Assembly: GCA_963662175.1 (NCBI GenBank)
Contig: OY759218.1
Location: 17,574,480-17,638,479 of the forward strand
Direction of reading: 5' to 3'
Origin: Aradus depressus
Taxonomy: Eukaryota; Arthropoda; Insecta; Hemiptera; Aradidae
DNA length: 64,000 nt
Shown: positions 1 to 11,321 of the stretch, piece after piece
Layout: every line of letters begins with the position of its first letter
How positions within the stretch are numbered: the stretch's first letter is position 1
Made by a program: the position numbers and the translations under genes
The notes under the pieces: model-generated
What the model saw: the letters and a program-made list of their open reading frames with translations, nothing else
Told to the model about the DNA's origin: nothing
The model's database searches: none

Positions 1-1054
1 GGGTATGGGTGGGTGCCCTCGCTGTGGTCGTTCTCTCAGAAACTAGAGTGTGGGTACAGACACTCAGCCCCTGCACACTTCGGATCACTATACTCTAGGC
101 AATGAGAGAACAACCTGGATAGCCAGGTGTGTAAAACAATGTGGTAGTGTTTATAGAGATGGGGTATGGGTGGGTGCCCTCGCTGTGGTCGTTCTCTCAG
201 AAACTAGAGTGTGTGGGCACAGACACTCAGCCCCTGCACACTTCGGATCACTATACTCTAGACAATGAGAGAACAACCTGCGTAGCCAGGTGTGTTAAAC
301 AATGTGGTAGTGTTTATAGAGATGGGGTATGGGTGGGTGCCCTCGCTGTGGTCGTTCTCTCAGAAACTAGAGTGTGGGCACAGACACTCAGCCCCTGCAC
401 ACTTCGGATCACTATACTCTAGACAATGAGAGAACAACCTGGGTAGCCAGGTGTGTAAAACAATGTGGTAGTGGTTATAGAGATGGGGTATGGGTGGGTG
501 CCCTCGCTGTGGTCGTTCTCTCAGAAACTAGAGTGTGGGTACAGACACTCAGCCCCTGCACACTTCGGATCACTATACTCTAGACAATGAGAGAACAACC
601 TGGGTAGCCAGGTGTGAAAAACAATGTGGTAGTGGTTATAGAGATGGGGTATGGGTGGGTGCCCTCGCTGTGGTCGTTCTCTCAGAAACTAGAGTGTGGG
701 TACAGACACTCAGCCCCTGCACACTTCGGATCACTATACTCTAGACAATGAGAGAACAACCTGGGTAGCCAGGTGTGTATAACAATGTGGTAGTGGTTAT
801 AGAGAGTGGGTATGGGTGGGTGCCCTGGCTGTGGCCGTTCTCTCAGAAACTAGAGTGTGGGTACAGGCACTCAGCCCCTGCACACTTCAGATCACTATGC
901 TCTAGACAATAAGAGAACAACCTGGGTAGCCAGGTGTGTATAACAATGTGGTAGTGGTTATAGAGAATGGGTATGGGTGGGTGCCCTCGCTGTGGTCGTT
1001 CTCTCAGTAACTAGAGTGTGGGTACAGACACTCAGCCCCTGCACACTTCGGATC
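1..1054. repeat. 161-bp tandem satellite, about 6.5 copies, cut by the window edge
   Basis: A unit of about 161 bp (one copy is 163) repeats head to tail, with the phrase GGGTATGGGTGGGTGCCC opening successive units. Units differ by only a few substitutions, and the last two are the most diverged. Each unit carries an internal imperfect inverted repeat: GTTCTCTC...CTAGAG and CTCTAG...GAGAGAAC flank about 55 bp. The array stops abruptly at GGATCA near 1054 and continues beyond base 1. Short open frames in it shift by two bases per unit and are not genes. It lies just downstream of the last visible host exon. Confidence 0.95.
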
Positions 1055-1147
1055 ATTTTACATGGGAAATCTTATTTTTTTTTAACCAATTTCAAATTAC
1101 ATTATAACTAATAGACATTTGAAAAAAAAAAAAAAAAAATGGCTCAC

Positions 1148-1324
1148 GTTCTACATTGATTCCTTCGATGGTTTTTGTAAAAAGTGAATTATCGATAATA
1201 CAGCGTGAAGACGTGTCTTCTTCGATAATTATCTCTTGAGAAATTACTGAAGAGGAGGAACAAACGATTTCTTCAACCTGGTGGTGGACTTCAGTCACTT
1301 CTGTGATGCTTCCGGAGCGGATTT
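1148..1324 (-). CDS. UNC-89/obscurin-like gene, exon h (Ser/Glu-rich linker after the PH domain)
   Basis: Minus-strand exon with acceptor TTTCACAG before 1324 and a good donor GTGAGC after 1148. It is 177 bp and takes one base from the preceding exon (phase 1), giving an in-frame linker that starts EEIRSGSITEVTEVHHQ and is rich in Glu, Ser and Ile. No folded domain is evident, which fits the low-complexity stretch expected between the PH domain and later Ig domains in this family. The 3' end is the least certain boundary: the frame stays open past the chosen donor into a T-rich tract, so other donors are possible. Confidence 0.7.
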
Positions 1325-2117
1325 CTGTGAAATTAAACTTACCCCTATATTCACTATATATATGTTATATAAGCTTTTAAATAGAAGCGTTATTATCTAC
1401 ATAAATACTTTTGAAAAATAAATAGAGAAGAGAAGAAATGAAATAAGTAATAGAAAAAAATATATAAGGATAACCGAAGTTGCGCCATTTTGAAACATTT
1501 GAAGGTAAAATAAACTAAAAAAAAATATTTATATATATCTGTCGCCAAAATGCAATAGGGGATGTCCAAAAAATGATTTTTAAAGATAGGTCATCTTCAT
1601 TTATAGCTGTAGCAGATATCACGATGAAATGGTGACAAAACGTGAGTAAGAAAAAACCTTTTATATACTATTACACACAACTTGTATAATCCAAAAAAAT
1701 TAATAAAAAACTAGACTTTTTTAACTGTACAAAGATATCAATAATCTATACTAACAACAAATTATATTGTTATTTGCAAGATTAACTTAAATCCGAACAA
1801 TATAAGGCACGGATAACCTGTTTTACATGAAAAGAAAATATACTTAAATGTCCGTTTCGGTGAAGGTTGAAGGAAACTTAATTACTATAAGAAGAAGCAA
1901 CTAATGATTATGACAATAATGAATTGATACAAAATGATATCGAAGGAAGAGTTCAGGAACATAATAAAGCGACAGATATAATTAATGTATAAGAATTTTT
2001 TTATTTTGACCTTCCCTATGTACCTTTTGTCACATTTCGGTTTTCCCCATGAATAAAAATAGTTAATATTGTGATAATGAGAAGTTAAAAGTCTGTGATT
2101 TCACAAAAATTAAATTA
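1325..2117. other. AT-rich intron sequence, nothing recognised
   Basis: Low-complexity AT-rich intron of the muscle gene. No ORF, RNA gene or clear repeat boundary was seen. Confidence 0.5.
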
Positions 2118-2129
2118 GAAGTGAATACT

Positions 2130-2368
2130 TTCATTATTGCTCTTTATTTTTCGGGTGCAACTTGAGTTTGTGCAACATGACCCGTCTATGTTTGTAGAGG
2201 GAGCTCGGAATCTGATTATAGGGCTCAAGTGAGGTTATGGTGGGCCGGGGGCAACCACCGGTCGACCAATGTGTGGCGATCGGTGGTCGCCCCAGCGCGT
2301 CACACCGCTTTTTTCTGCTCCCGCCAGGAGCCAGGCCTGACTGCGGGGAGGTGGCTGTCAAAGAGCAG
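2130..2368 (-). mobile_element. SINE-like retroposon (family S3) with 12-bp target duplication
   Basis: A GC-rich block of about 240 bp is flanked by the direct repeat GAAGTGAATACT (2118-2129 and 2369-2380), as expected for retroposition. On the minus strand it ends A-rich (AAAATAAAGAGCAATAA), which sets the orientation. The block CTCCTGGCGGGAGCAGAA recurs in plus orientation at 25496-25630. I see no tRNA-like promoter boxes, so the source RNA is unknown. Confidence 0.7.
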
Positions 2369-2629
2369 GAAGTGAATACTATTATAATAAATAAATAAAT
2401 AAAATATTAGGCATATTTCTACATATATTAGTTATAGCATAGCAAGTTAAAGCCAAATACTATGCACGACAAAAATATCTTGTATACTATTTTTTGGAAA
2501 GTAGGCGAAAAAAATGGCCTTAATGTTTTTAGAGATATTGGATTTATGAAATAATTTCTGTAAGGCCAGTGCTCCAGTTAAGAGATATATGATGGCTATC
2601 TTTACTATAATAATTATTTTTTATTATTT

Positions 2630-2870
2630 ATATGTATACTAATTTATTATTCTTGTTTTTCTCATTTATGTATTTTTAATAGCATTTCATTTATTTATTT
2701 TATATATACATATATTATAATTGTTATTGTTATTTTGTTTTCTTTCTCTTTTCCTGTATTTCCCACATTGTGATCTGAGAAAAGGACGTAAGAACGTGAG
2801 TCCCGAAATGTCGTCGTGAAAAAGTCACTTCCGGAAATGTTATCAAGAATGACTTAATTAATTTATGATT
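2630..2870 (+). repeat. Relic repeat with degenerate hammerhead-core-like motif
   Basis: This stretch is a diverged copy of 51640-51860 (shared CACATTG, GGACGTAAGAACGT, CACTTCCG). At 2775-2809 it carries a decayed form of the core CTGATGA-stem-GAAA seen intact at 51755. Such phrases are known near the ends of Penelope-like elements; the assignment here is by analogy. Confidence 0.45.
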
Positions 2871-3049
2871 TTTGTTGTCACTCCAGATTTGCTATAACCG
2901 CCAAGGGCCGAAAAGAGGTATCCTGAAGTGTAACGCTTAAATAATTAATTCCATTAGGGGAATAATATTTTCAAAAATCAGTTTATTCATGTTCATAAAT
3001 AAGGAATAATTGCTTGTCTTTATTTTTCTTTCTATTTCTTTTTGATGTA

Positions 3050-3262
3050 TTTGTGACTCATGCCTGGGCTTTAATTACGAGGTCATACGTTCTGGTCATC
3101 CCAGAAGGGTCTTTCGTCGCTCTGATGAACATGATCCTGACTCTATTTTGAACGTCCTAAATTTTGCATAACCCAGGGTTTATTTATCTGGGGTAAAGGG
3201 CTTTTTAACGAGTAAGTATGATATAACGTCCCATCCAAAGAACGGAGTGGTCAATGTTTTTT
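3050..3262 (-). mobile_element. Diverged tRNA-SINE family S1 body (no head)
   Basis: Reading the minus strand gives the S1 body phrases in order: GGACGTTATATCATAC, an ACTCGTTAAA-like block, GGACGTTCAAAATAGAG and GACCTCGTAATTAAAGCCC. It is more diverged than the copy at 3853-4200 and lacks the tRNA-like head. Confidence 0.7.
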
Positions 3263-3384
3263 TTTTTTTTAACTTTTAGATGAAAAACCTAAGAGCCTCC
3301 GCCGGTTTTCTTTTTAATGAATTTAAATATTTAAGCACCAATGCAAGTCGTTAAGTGCCAAAAAAAAGTAATTAAACGTATATA

Positions 3385-3769
3385 TGAGGAGTTTGAAGCC
3401 AGAGCGGACCAACTGGTTGAAACTGAACAGGAAGAAAATGGCAATTGAAAATTGAGTACATTTTGTTTATCTCCATAAATGGGCCCCAAATATTTATTTA
3501 TATTTGAAATTTTAGCATAGTATTGGATGAGTGATCCCTTTTTGTGTTCTATAAAGTTTTTGAAGGCCGTATGATCCATTGTGACTTTGAAAATATATGC
3601 ACAAAATATTTGTGGACTAAACTTAAAGTGCTGCTATCTATCACTGAAGTGAAGAAACTAAGTGATCCACACTGGTTTTGAAAAAAGGGAACCTATGCCA
3701 ACATCAGGATGGTAATAACTCAGTTTCCGAAAAATTGTGGGTTGTTCCGCTCTGGCTCCAAACTCCTCA
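3385..3769. mobile_element. MITE with about 25-bp terminal inverted repeats
   Basis: The left end TGAGGAGTTTGAAGCCAGAG and the right end CTCTGGCTCCAAACTCCTCA are inverted repeats (one mismatch) that bound 385 bp. TATATA lies outside both ends, which suggests a TA target. There is no transposase coding. The family is not recognised. Confidence 0.75.
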
Positions 3770-3852
3770 TATATAATTGAAAAATCACGTTATTCACAGA
3801 TTTATCATGTTATTGTATATTATAATTAAATTAATATTATATATTATATACA

Positions 3853-4200
3853 GAGGGCGCCGGTAGCTCAGTGGTAAGCGTGCTTGACTTCTGAGCTCAA
3901 GAACGTGGGTTCAAAACCCGACCGAGGCCCTTAGTTTATTTTATCTGGGAGGTAAAATAAACTTAAGCACGCCGTCCTTCGGATGGAACGTTAAGCGATG
4001 GTCCCGAGCCTGTACGATGTCAGGTACTCGTTAAAGACCCCTGCCCTAGGTGAATAAAAATTTAGGGTAGGCAAAATTTAGGACTCCCACAGTTGAGTCG
4101 GGCTCATGTCCACCAGAGTGACGAAAGAGCGCTCTGGTAGTAGGCGATATGACCTCGTAGTTAAAGCCCGGGCATGAGTCATAAAACCTAAACCTAAACC
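3853..4200 (+). mobile_element. Full-length tRNA-derived SINE, family S1, with 13-bp target duplication
   Basis: The tRNA-like head at 3853-3930 has an A-box-like GGTAGCTCAGTGG and a B-box-like GGGTTCAAAACCC, the internal RNA polymerase III promoter layout. A family-specific body follows, then a tail of AAACCT repeats. TATATTATATACA flanks it on both sides (3840-3852 and 4201-4213), proving insertion by target-primed retroposition. This is the best reference copy for the family in the window. Confidence 0.9.
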
Positions 4201-4358
4201 TATATTATATACATAGGTAATTGTATTTATTATTTGATTTTTATTATGTATTAGTAAGCCTTATTATGTATCACCTCTGGAACACTGGCTTAAGCTGAAA
4301 GTATGCCTAAGATATCCATTATATTTTGATGTTATGAAAACAGTTTGGATCAGAATAC

Positions 4359-4526
4359 CTTCTACCCTGCGAGATAATGATGTTTTTCTACTTGAACGGT
4401 CCATTTCTTCGTCGGAAAGACTTTGACCAGCTGACAGACTCAGTTCAACTCCTTTAAGTGGTTCTAGGTTTTTATTCTCTTCTTCTTGCAGTCGCAAATC
4501 GTCGGCAGCATGTTCTGCAAGAGTTA
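4359..4526 (-). CDS. UNC-89/obscurin-like gene, exon g (end of PH region and Ser-rich linker)
   Basis: A strong acceptor (long T tract then GCAG) precedes 4526 and donor GTATTC follows 4359. The exon is 168 bp. It enters in phase 1, completing a Leu codon begun in the previous exon, and leaves in phase 1. The peptide starts TLAEHAADDLRLQEEE and ends in a charged, Ser-rich stretch (SLSDEEMDRSSRKTSLSR). A nearer GT at the CGCAG boundary would break the frame of the next exon, so the later donor was chosen. Confidence 0.78.
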
Positions 4527-5328
4527 CTGCAAAAAAAAAAAAGTACAAAATAATTATTAGTATTGTCAATTAAATAGATTGAAAAAAAAGTTAATAGCGG
4601 AAGGAAGGGATTGTAGGGGTAGGTTTGTACCCGGGTTATCCAAAGCCTGTAGGCCCATATAACAGCCCCTCACTAGTATTTAAGTACTCTTTAAGGCTAA
4701 ATGTGCAAGAAAGTCAGAAGATATAGAAATGTATCTCCCTTCTCAAAGCCACAGAAGTGATCCTATTTTGTTTTTGAAAAATGATTTGGTTTACAGAATT
4801 GAAGGGTCGATTTTTTAAATGATGCTCCCTTATTCAAATTTCTGAATAAAAAATGTTATGTATTATATTTACCGATAAAAGGAGGTACGGCGCACATAAA
4901 ATCATCTCATTTTCACATTGAAAATCGGATGAATAGTTAGGTATATTACCTGGAATTTTTGTTTTATCTAACATAGATATTTATTTATTCAGAACATATA
5001 TAAAATGTTTCTCGAATCTATATTTATATCTAGATATCGAATCTAATATTTAATTCGGTTCAGGATAATGAATAAAAAGAATTATACATCTGTTGGGTAC
5101 AAGACCGCATATGCCAACACATGATTTCCCTATACATACCGAGTAATGCCAGTTTCAAATAAGTGAGAAAACAATTTGAGAGGGGTCATCTGATACACAT
5201 TCGGTGATTCACCGATGCCTTTTTTTTTAATACCAACCCCTGGGACAAAAACTAGAATGAAATTGACACATTTTGTAAATAGTTCCGTCAAAAAGACGGA
5301 AAATTAAAGCAAAGTTGGAGAAGTGGTC
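4527..5328. other. Intron sequence with small fragments of dispersed families
   Basis: Mostly AT-rich. Near 5140-5240 short pieces resemble the CATACCGAGTAATGCCAGT phrase of family F and the GGTGATTCACCGA phrase of family R. No gene seen. Confidence 0.45.
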
Positions 5329-5344
5329 AATCATTGAGTAGAAA

Positions 5345-5652
5345 ATAAAGAAAGCCTTCTAACCCGGCGCCGGGGGCCCCGCCGACCTCCGACAGGCGTT
5401 GCGGCGGCGGCCCCCTGCTCCGGGAAGTAGGCAGAGTAGAACCCCCCGGACAGATCCCGAGCTCACTCGGCGTAAAAACGAAGGACGGCTGTGGACCGTA
5501 GCCATCGAGCAGGTCCATGGCCGTCCATAGCAACATGTATATATAACATTGTAAATAAACGGAGATCGGACAAGTTTACCTATTCCCCAACAAAATTGGA
5601 GTGATGTGACCGACCCCCCCTCAGGGGGTCAGGGGCACCCAAAAAAAAAAAA
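5345..5652 (+). mobile_element. Poly(A)-tailed GC-rich retroposon with 16-bp target duplication
   Basis: AATCATTGAGTAGAAA occurs at 5329-5344 and again at 5653-5668. Between them lies a GC-rich sequence ending GGGGGTCAGGGGCACCC and a run of A, the signature of a LINE-mobilised insertion. It could be a SINE or the 3' end of a truncated LINE; I see no A/B boxes and no long ORF. Confidence 0.8.
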
Positions 5653-5685
5653 AATCATTGAGTAGAAATCACATCAAATACTTAC

Positions 5686-5821
5686 AGACATTACGAGCAT
5701 AATGTTTGATTTCAGCGATCCAGGGCTCTTTGATGTGTTCTTGGTGACTTGTAAGCTTGTATGGACCAACTTCGAAACTTCTAGGGTCTTGTTTATGGTC
5801 ATGAAGTTCAACTTCAGGCAG
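5686..5821 (-). CDS. UNC-89/obscurin-like gene, exon f (C-terminal half of PH domain)
   Basis: Acceptor ATTTTTAG precedes 5821 and consensus donor GTAAGT follows 5686. The 136-bp exon enters in phase 0 and leaves in phase 1. The peptide begins LPEVELHDHKQDPRSFEV and ends in the PH-domain closing helix (HIKEPWIAEIKHYARNV) with its conserved Trp. The join to the preceding exon (EIIR then LPEVE) matches the usual strand order of the UNC-89 PH domain. Confidence 0.85.
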
Positions 5822-6239
5822 CTAAAAATGGAGTAAAGTTTCATTTTAAACTTATTTTTCCAAGTAAGTGAAAGAAAAAAAAAGTTTTGGATTAGTTTAA
5901 TGTATGTTTATTGGGCAAGTGGGGGGGAAGCGAGAAGGCAGGGAAGTGGAGCTTCTCGGCTTGGTTCCAGCCCGAAGGCCGCAGGGGCGTGCCTCTATAG
6001 ATAGATAAATATTTATTTTAAATAAACATATATAATGTAGAAAAAAAAACACTACATCATTAGACAATGGTCATTTGACCGACTGTCGGGTTGAATCATA
6101 ATCCCTCCTGGCTACGTAGTATTATTAATATTTGTGTAATTTTTATTATATTAAGCATATGAAGTATTTTTTAAAAATAAATTTATAATAAATAAACCAA
6201 TCCTTGAGAAAAATAAATAACATATAAAAGAATAAAGTA
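5822..6239. other. Intron sequence with a GC-rich repeat scrap
   Basis: A GC-rich patch at about 5918-6000 (including GCTTCTCGGCTTGG) stands out from AT-rich surroundings and is probably a fragment of a retroposon. The rest is AT-rich with no coding signal. Confidence 0.4.
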
Positions 6240-6521
6240 AATAGTAATACAATAAAATAAATAAATAAACAAAGTCTTTTTCTTTTTCTTTTATTTTACT
6301 AGTTCAGCATATCGCATGCTATGCTAGTAGGTATAAATATGGACATAAAATAAATAACATGGAAAATAACAGATTAAAATAACAGATCGGCGTCGTCTCA
6401 TCTTGAGCACAACCTAAGACAGCTTATAGAATTTAACAAATAGATGGAAATAAAAGATGAATGTAAAAGAATAAATGTATAAATAAATAAATGAAAGAAG
6501 GTAAACTTTAACATTTGGTCT

Positions 6522-9233
6522 CTAAGGGAGGATGTCTTGAGGGAGCCGTGGCTTGAGTCTGGGGGCTGGAGTCGTCTTTCCTAGTTCGTAGTACGCTGGT
6601 CCTGCTGCGGTGTTTAGAGAATCCAGAAACTTCTTGGTAACCCTCTTCACGAAGTACTCAACATATGACATGCCTAGTTCTTCGTGAAGCTGCTTGTTCC
6701 TCACGAACCATGGCGCATTTACTGCCGTGCGCAAAACTTTATTTTGTAGCTTCTGGAACCCTTCAAGTTTTTTACCAGATGGTAGCCCCCAGACCGGGCA
6801 TGCATACGTGTATAGAGGCCGAATGATGGTCTTATATATGAGAAGGCTGCATCTTGTCTTGAGCCTAGAGGTCCTGTTAATTAGAGGATACAAGATGGAG
6901 AGGCGTGCGTAGGCCTGGTTCAATTTCTTGTTGGTATGTAGCTTCCAGGTGAGACGTTTGTCCAACTCCACTCCCAGGTATTTGACGCTCTTGTCTTCAG
7001 GATTCCACGGCACCTCCACACCATTGATCTTAACTGGAGTTACTTCCGGTATACGTCTCAACGTGAATACTTTTGCCTCACTTTTGTTTGGATTGAGTGT
7101 TAAACCCCAAGTTTCAAACCACTCGGACACCTCACTCACTGCCGTTTGAAGCAGGGATGCTGCTATCCTTGGGTCATCGTCCTGACTGATAATACAAGTG
7201 TCGTCAGCAAACATGGCAATAAACTGATCAGACAGGGAAGGTATGTCTGAACAGTATACATTAAACAGAGTTGGTCCCAGAACGGATCCTTGTGGAACTC
7301 CAGCCCTTATGTCGCGTGACTCGGACATACTATTTCCTATCTTCACAGAGAATGTTCTCCCATCGAGGTACGAGGCCAAAGTTTCGTAAATATAAAGAGG
7401 TACTCCTAGCAGTTTAAGTTTGAAGAGGAGCCCCGCGTGCCAAACTGTGTCAAAAGCTTGACTAAGATCTAAAAACATTGCAGTTGAGAACAACTTTCGT
7501 TCATAGCCACTAACTACCTTTTCGTACAGCCTTTGAATTTGATGAACCGCCGAGTGATTTTTCTTAAATCCGAACTGAAATTTGGGAAGGATATTTTCAG
7601 AGTTTAAGAAATGCGTAAGCCTAGAAAGAATTATTTTTTCAAATAGTTTGGCCAAAGAGGGTAGCAGACTTATGGGTCTATAACTTGAGAGGTCCGCTTT
7701 CGGTTTCCCAGGTTTGTGAATGACTATCATCTGCGCATGCTTCCATACTTTCGGGAAATAACCTTTTCGAAGGCTGGAATTAAACAGATTTGTGAGAACA
7801 AATCATATTGCTTTGGTCGATAAATTTTTCAGAACGATTACAGGAATTTTATCGTCCCCGGTGGATTTTTTGTTCTTAAGATGAGAAATGAATTGAGTTA
7901 TTTCAGAAGGCCGGACAAACGCTAATGGTGGTTGTGCGGTTTGATAAACTAGTTTTGAATGGGCTTCTACTTTTTTAGAAACGTCTGAATTCTTTTTGAT
8001 GGAGGGTTTAAAAATATTTTCAAAATGATCTGCAAAAGCTGAACATTTTTCCATGTCCGACTGGTAAATCTCATTATTATGTTTGAGAGGAGGTATGATG
8101 TGTGGATGTCGGAGCAGCCTTCGGGTGGCTTTCCACATGCTCGGGTCTCCGGGATCCATCTCTTCCAGGTACTTCTGGTAACTGTCGATCTCGTGGTTAT
8201 TAACTTCCCACCTCACTCGTCTTGTTAACTGATTTAACCTACTTTTGATATGAGGAAGTCTTGTTTGTTGCCAGGCTCGACGGACCTTATGTTTCTCTTT
8301 GATTAGTTCCTCTATATACCTCGGAAGAGGATTTTGGTTTCTTCTGTATTGGTAAGGTTTGTACGTAGACTCCTCAACTGACGTATAAACAGAGTGAGTG
8401 AAGTTGGTGACTGCTTCTTCAATGCTCTCCGTAGAAGTCAATGGTAGCATGAGGGTTCTGTCCAAGTGAAGATCAAGCCGGAGTCTGAAGGTATCCCAAT
8501 CTATCTTCCCCTTGATCAGGTGATCGCAGTTAGGAAGCTGAGTCTGGATGGTGTCCATCAGTTGGAAGTTAATGACTACTGGCGCATGGTCCGAGTCGAG
8601 TTCCGCTAACACTGAGTGAGATATCGGCGTATAGATGTCCCGGCTCAAGCTGATATCCAGTATGTCTGCAGATTTACGTAGGGATGTAGGGTAGTATGTA
8701 GGTAGGGACGGAGCTGTAACTAGGATATTATTGATGTTTGTTAAGTTTAATAGAGTGTTGCCATTTCTATTTGTTTTATTACAGCCCCATACCGTGTGTT
8801 TAGCGTTTAAATCTCCAAATAATAAAGTGGGTTTGTTCAGAAAAAGTTGTTGAAGGTCTTGGTCTAGTAGTTTCTTATTAGGAGCTAAATAGGCACTTAT
8901 TAGGTTGATAGAGGACCTATCTGTGACCAGTTGTAAAGCTACCCCTTCCATATTGATAAGGTTGCCTAGCTGTAAGCTATGATGAGGAATGGTCTTCTTA
9001 ATAATAATGCACACTCCACCAGCTGCTTTTACACTAGCTCGATCTGTTCTGTAAGTAAGGAAACCTGGAACCTGAAATTTATCCGGAGCAGAAAGATGTG
9101 TTTCAGTGATGCAGGCTATGTTGATCTGGTGTCTGTATAGAAAGTCCTTAAGAAGTCTCTTTTTATGTTTGATCCCATTTGCATTCCAGTTTAGGATTTT
9201 TAATTCATTCAATGAAATATCCGCTGAGGTCAT
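6522..9233 (-). pseudogene. ORF2 of jockey-type LINE (AP endonuclease and reverse transcriptase), one in-frame stop
   Basis: The frame runs from 9233 to 6522 and is interrupted only by a TGA at 7805-7803; the two halves (476 and 402 codons from the next Met) are in the same frame. The endonuclease motifs LNWNANG, ITETHL, FGDLNAKH and SDHAPVV appear in order in the first 230 residues. The RT motifs AFDTVWH, GVPQGSVLGP and MFADDTC follow. The C-terminus has the SILYPLINRTS and ...NAPWFVRN blocks shared by jockey/BS elements. The element would make LINE RNA prime on nicked DNA; this copy cannot make the whole protein unless the stop is read through. Confidence 0.88.
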
Positions 9234-10426
9234 TTAGCTTTGTTAACTATGTTGTCGGTAAAAAGATTTGTAAAAAAGGAGATAATGTGGGGTAAATACG
9301 GTTTAATGGCAGTGATCACGATATCAAAAATTTGCGAGAGGACAAAAGATGTATTTGAAGAATTTTCTGAATAATTCTTGGAATCCTCAGGGAATTTTCT
9401 AGCTTGAGAGGGATGTTTAGTGATATCTGCGAATGTTGGTAAGCCTGGACCTTGTCTAGCGGTGGGAGTGGGAGAACCATTGTTTACATTCATATAGTTT
9501 TCTAGTAGATTCTGTCTCTTTGTTGTCAACAGCCCATTCTTAACTGGCTGTTCCCTCATTTTTTTGTTTAATAAAGATTGGTAGTACATACAACCTTTGT
9601 AATTTGCCGTGTGGTTTTGCCCACAATTGACACAAATTGGCTTTTCTATCTTTTTATTGTTTGGACACATTGAATAATGGTGGTCTTGAGCACATTTGAC
9701 ACACCGAGGACTTAATTTACAAAAGTTTTTGGTGTGGTTATACCGCTGACAGTTTGAACATTGAGGTATATTTGAAGATTTTTTCCGTGGTTCTACTCTT
9801 ACCACAGAATAAAAGACCCTGTCTAGCTCATAAATACCCTTTCCTGCTTCATTATTTGTCAGTTCCACAGCACATAGTGGTGTTGGATTTTTATCTTTAT
9901 TTCTGATTCTGAATACACTAGTGACTGGATATTTTTGGGCCAGCTCGCCCATATTTCTTCTTCCGAGAGAGAGTAAGGAACGCCTCTAATTATAACACTA
10001 AGTTTTCTATCATCCGGGTGGACATACGTATGATATTGTATTTCATTTTCAGTGTAATATTGAGTTAATGCTCTGAAATCATCAGAAGTAGAGGTCAGTA
10101 CTTTTACAATTTTGCCGGTTATTTTAGTTTCGAATGTGCTTTTAACTATAGTTTTTATATCTTTAATAACTTCGAGGTAATTTGGAGCATTATGTAAGAA
10201 TATGGGGGGAATTTTCAGACTATTTTGTTTAGATACTTTAGGGCTATCTTCCTTTTCTTTATCCCCGAGATTGTTTAATATTGCATATTTGTTATTTGTT
10301 GGAATTGTAAACTCAAATTGGTAGCGCTTACCCGGTCTTTCTGGTGTCGAGCTATTAGAAGGTGCTTTTCGTTTTTCACATGTTTTGTCAGACCAATCCA
10401 GCGATGTTATGTCCTCGTCATACATT
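9230..10426 (-). pseudogene. ORF1 of jockey-type LINE (RNA-binding, CCHC knuckles), frameshifted
   Basis: Two overlapping frames (10455-9859 and 9952-9230) together match a jockey-type ORF1. The N-terminal part ends at IIRGVPYSLSEEEIW and the continuation ELAQKYPVTS sits in the neighbouring frame, so a one-base indel lies near 9945-9955. Downstream are CCHC-type knuckles (CSNCQRYNHTKNFC, CVKCAQDHHYSMC, CVNCGQNHTANYKGC). The likely natural start is the Met of MYDEDITS near 10424 rather than the upstream Met. The protein normally coats LINE RNA. Because the shift sits inside the RRM-like fold, I read it as damage and not programmed frameshifting. Confidence 0.82.
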
Positions 10427-10670
10427 GTATAAACCACCAAAAAACCACATAACAATGAATTTGGACTTGTGTATTCACTATTAAGTTACTTATAAATCAC
10501 GCAAGATGTAGCAAACTTAAAAAACCACAATATTTTTTTTATAATACCGACAGAAATTTATCAACGAAAACAAGGCTTATTGCTCAGACGAGGATCAGCT
10601 GACAACTGATAAACAAAGTAAGGCAAATTGTCATCTATGGAAGTAAAAATAAACAAATCATAATTATAAA

Positions 10671-11315
10671 TACAGTGTAAACTCTATATAGCGACACTTA
10701 AGGGACTGCGCATTTTATGGCGTTATTGAGAGTTGTCGTTAAATGAAGAGAAGAAAAATCAATACATATTACATTACATTCAATAGTATTTTACTATTAT
10801 ATTATAATATGTATTTACTAATAAAGTATAACATTTGCAAACAACAAACATTAATATTGATACAAATAACAACGCTTATTACGTATAGTCTGTTATCTTC
10901 GTCTTTTGCTGCTCCAGTATCTTAATTGTATTTTCTTATGTATTTTATTCATGTCTTGGGATACTGTGGGATCAACTTGCCGTGCAAGGTAATCGCAACA
11001 GACAAAAGAACGAATTTCTTAGAAGCTTCGGTACGTATGATGCCGACAGTCGAGGTAAATACGTGCTACAATAAAGCAACAAAATAACAAACAAAAGAAC
11101 GTACACAGCTACAGTTCTTATTAATTTGGGCAACTTGAAAGTACTGTTTATTGCTTAGTAATGACGTATTACTGTCGTTATTTAGAGTGGGTGTGATGCT
11201 ACATAGAGTGTATCATTGTATGGACAACAAGGTAAACCAACCAGATTCAAGTAATTTCGATGTTTTAGGGAGTTTGTCGTTAAATCGAGTGACGTTAAAT
11301 GGAGTTTAAACTGTA
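10671..11315. mobile_element. Pogo-like MITE, family P1, copy 1
   Basis: The left end TACAGTGTAAACTCTATATA and the right end (reverse complement TACAGTTTAAACTCCATTTA) are inverted repeats with TA at each edge. It is 645 bp long with no transposase. A second copy in opposite orientation is at 55012-56172. The small ORF inside (10743-10925) is AT-rich translation without domain features. The right end abuts the LINE insertion at 11322. Confidence 0.85.
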
Positions 11316-11321
11316 TATAAA

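Larger units (their letters stand above)
6240..10570 (-). mobile_element. Nearly full-length jockey-type LINE
   Basis: Minus-strand non-LTR element with a 5' leader, ORF1 (zinc-knuckle, gag-like) and ORF2 (endonuclease plus reverse transcriptase), followed by an A/TAAA-rich 3' end around 6240-6300. The stop of ORF1 and the start of ORF2 overlap in ATGA at 9230-9233, an arrangement compatible with termination-reinitiation. Protein motifs fit the jockey clade. It carries one frameshift in ORF1 and one nonsense codon in ORF2. Neither exact end nor a target duplication could be fixed by eye. It lies in intron f-e of the muscle gene, on the same strand. Confidence 0.85.

Noticed and set aside
50..744. 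Overlapping small ORFs (69-93 aa) sharing the peptide TDTQPLHTSDHYTL
   Set aside because: They are translations of the 161-bp satellite. The frame shifts two bases per unit and there is no start context or codon bias.
3853..3930. tRNA gene
   Set aside because: The A and B boxes are present, but the sequence is the head of a multi-copy SINE with a body, tail and TSD; the arms do not form a proper mature tRNA.
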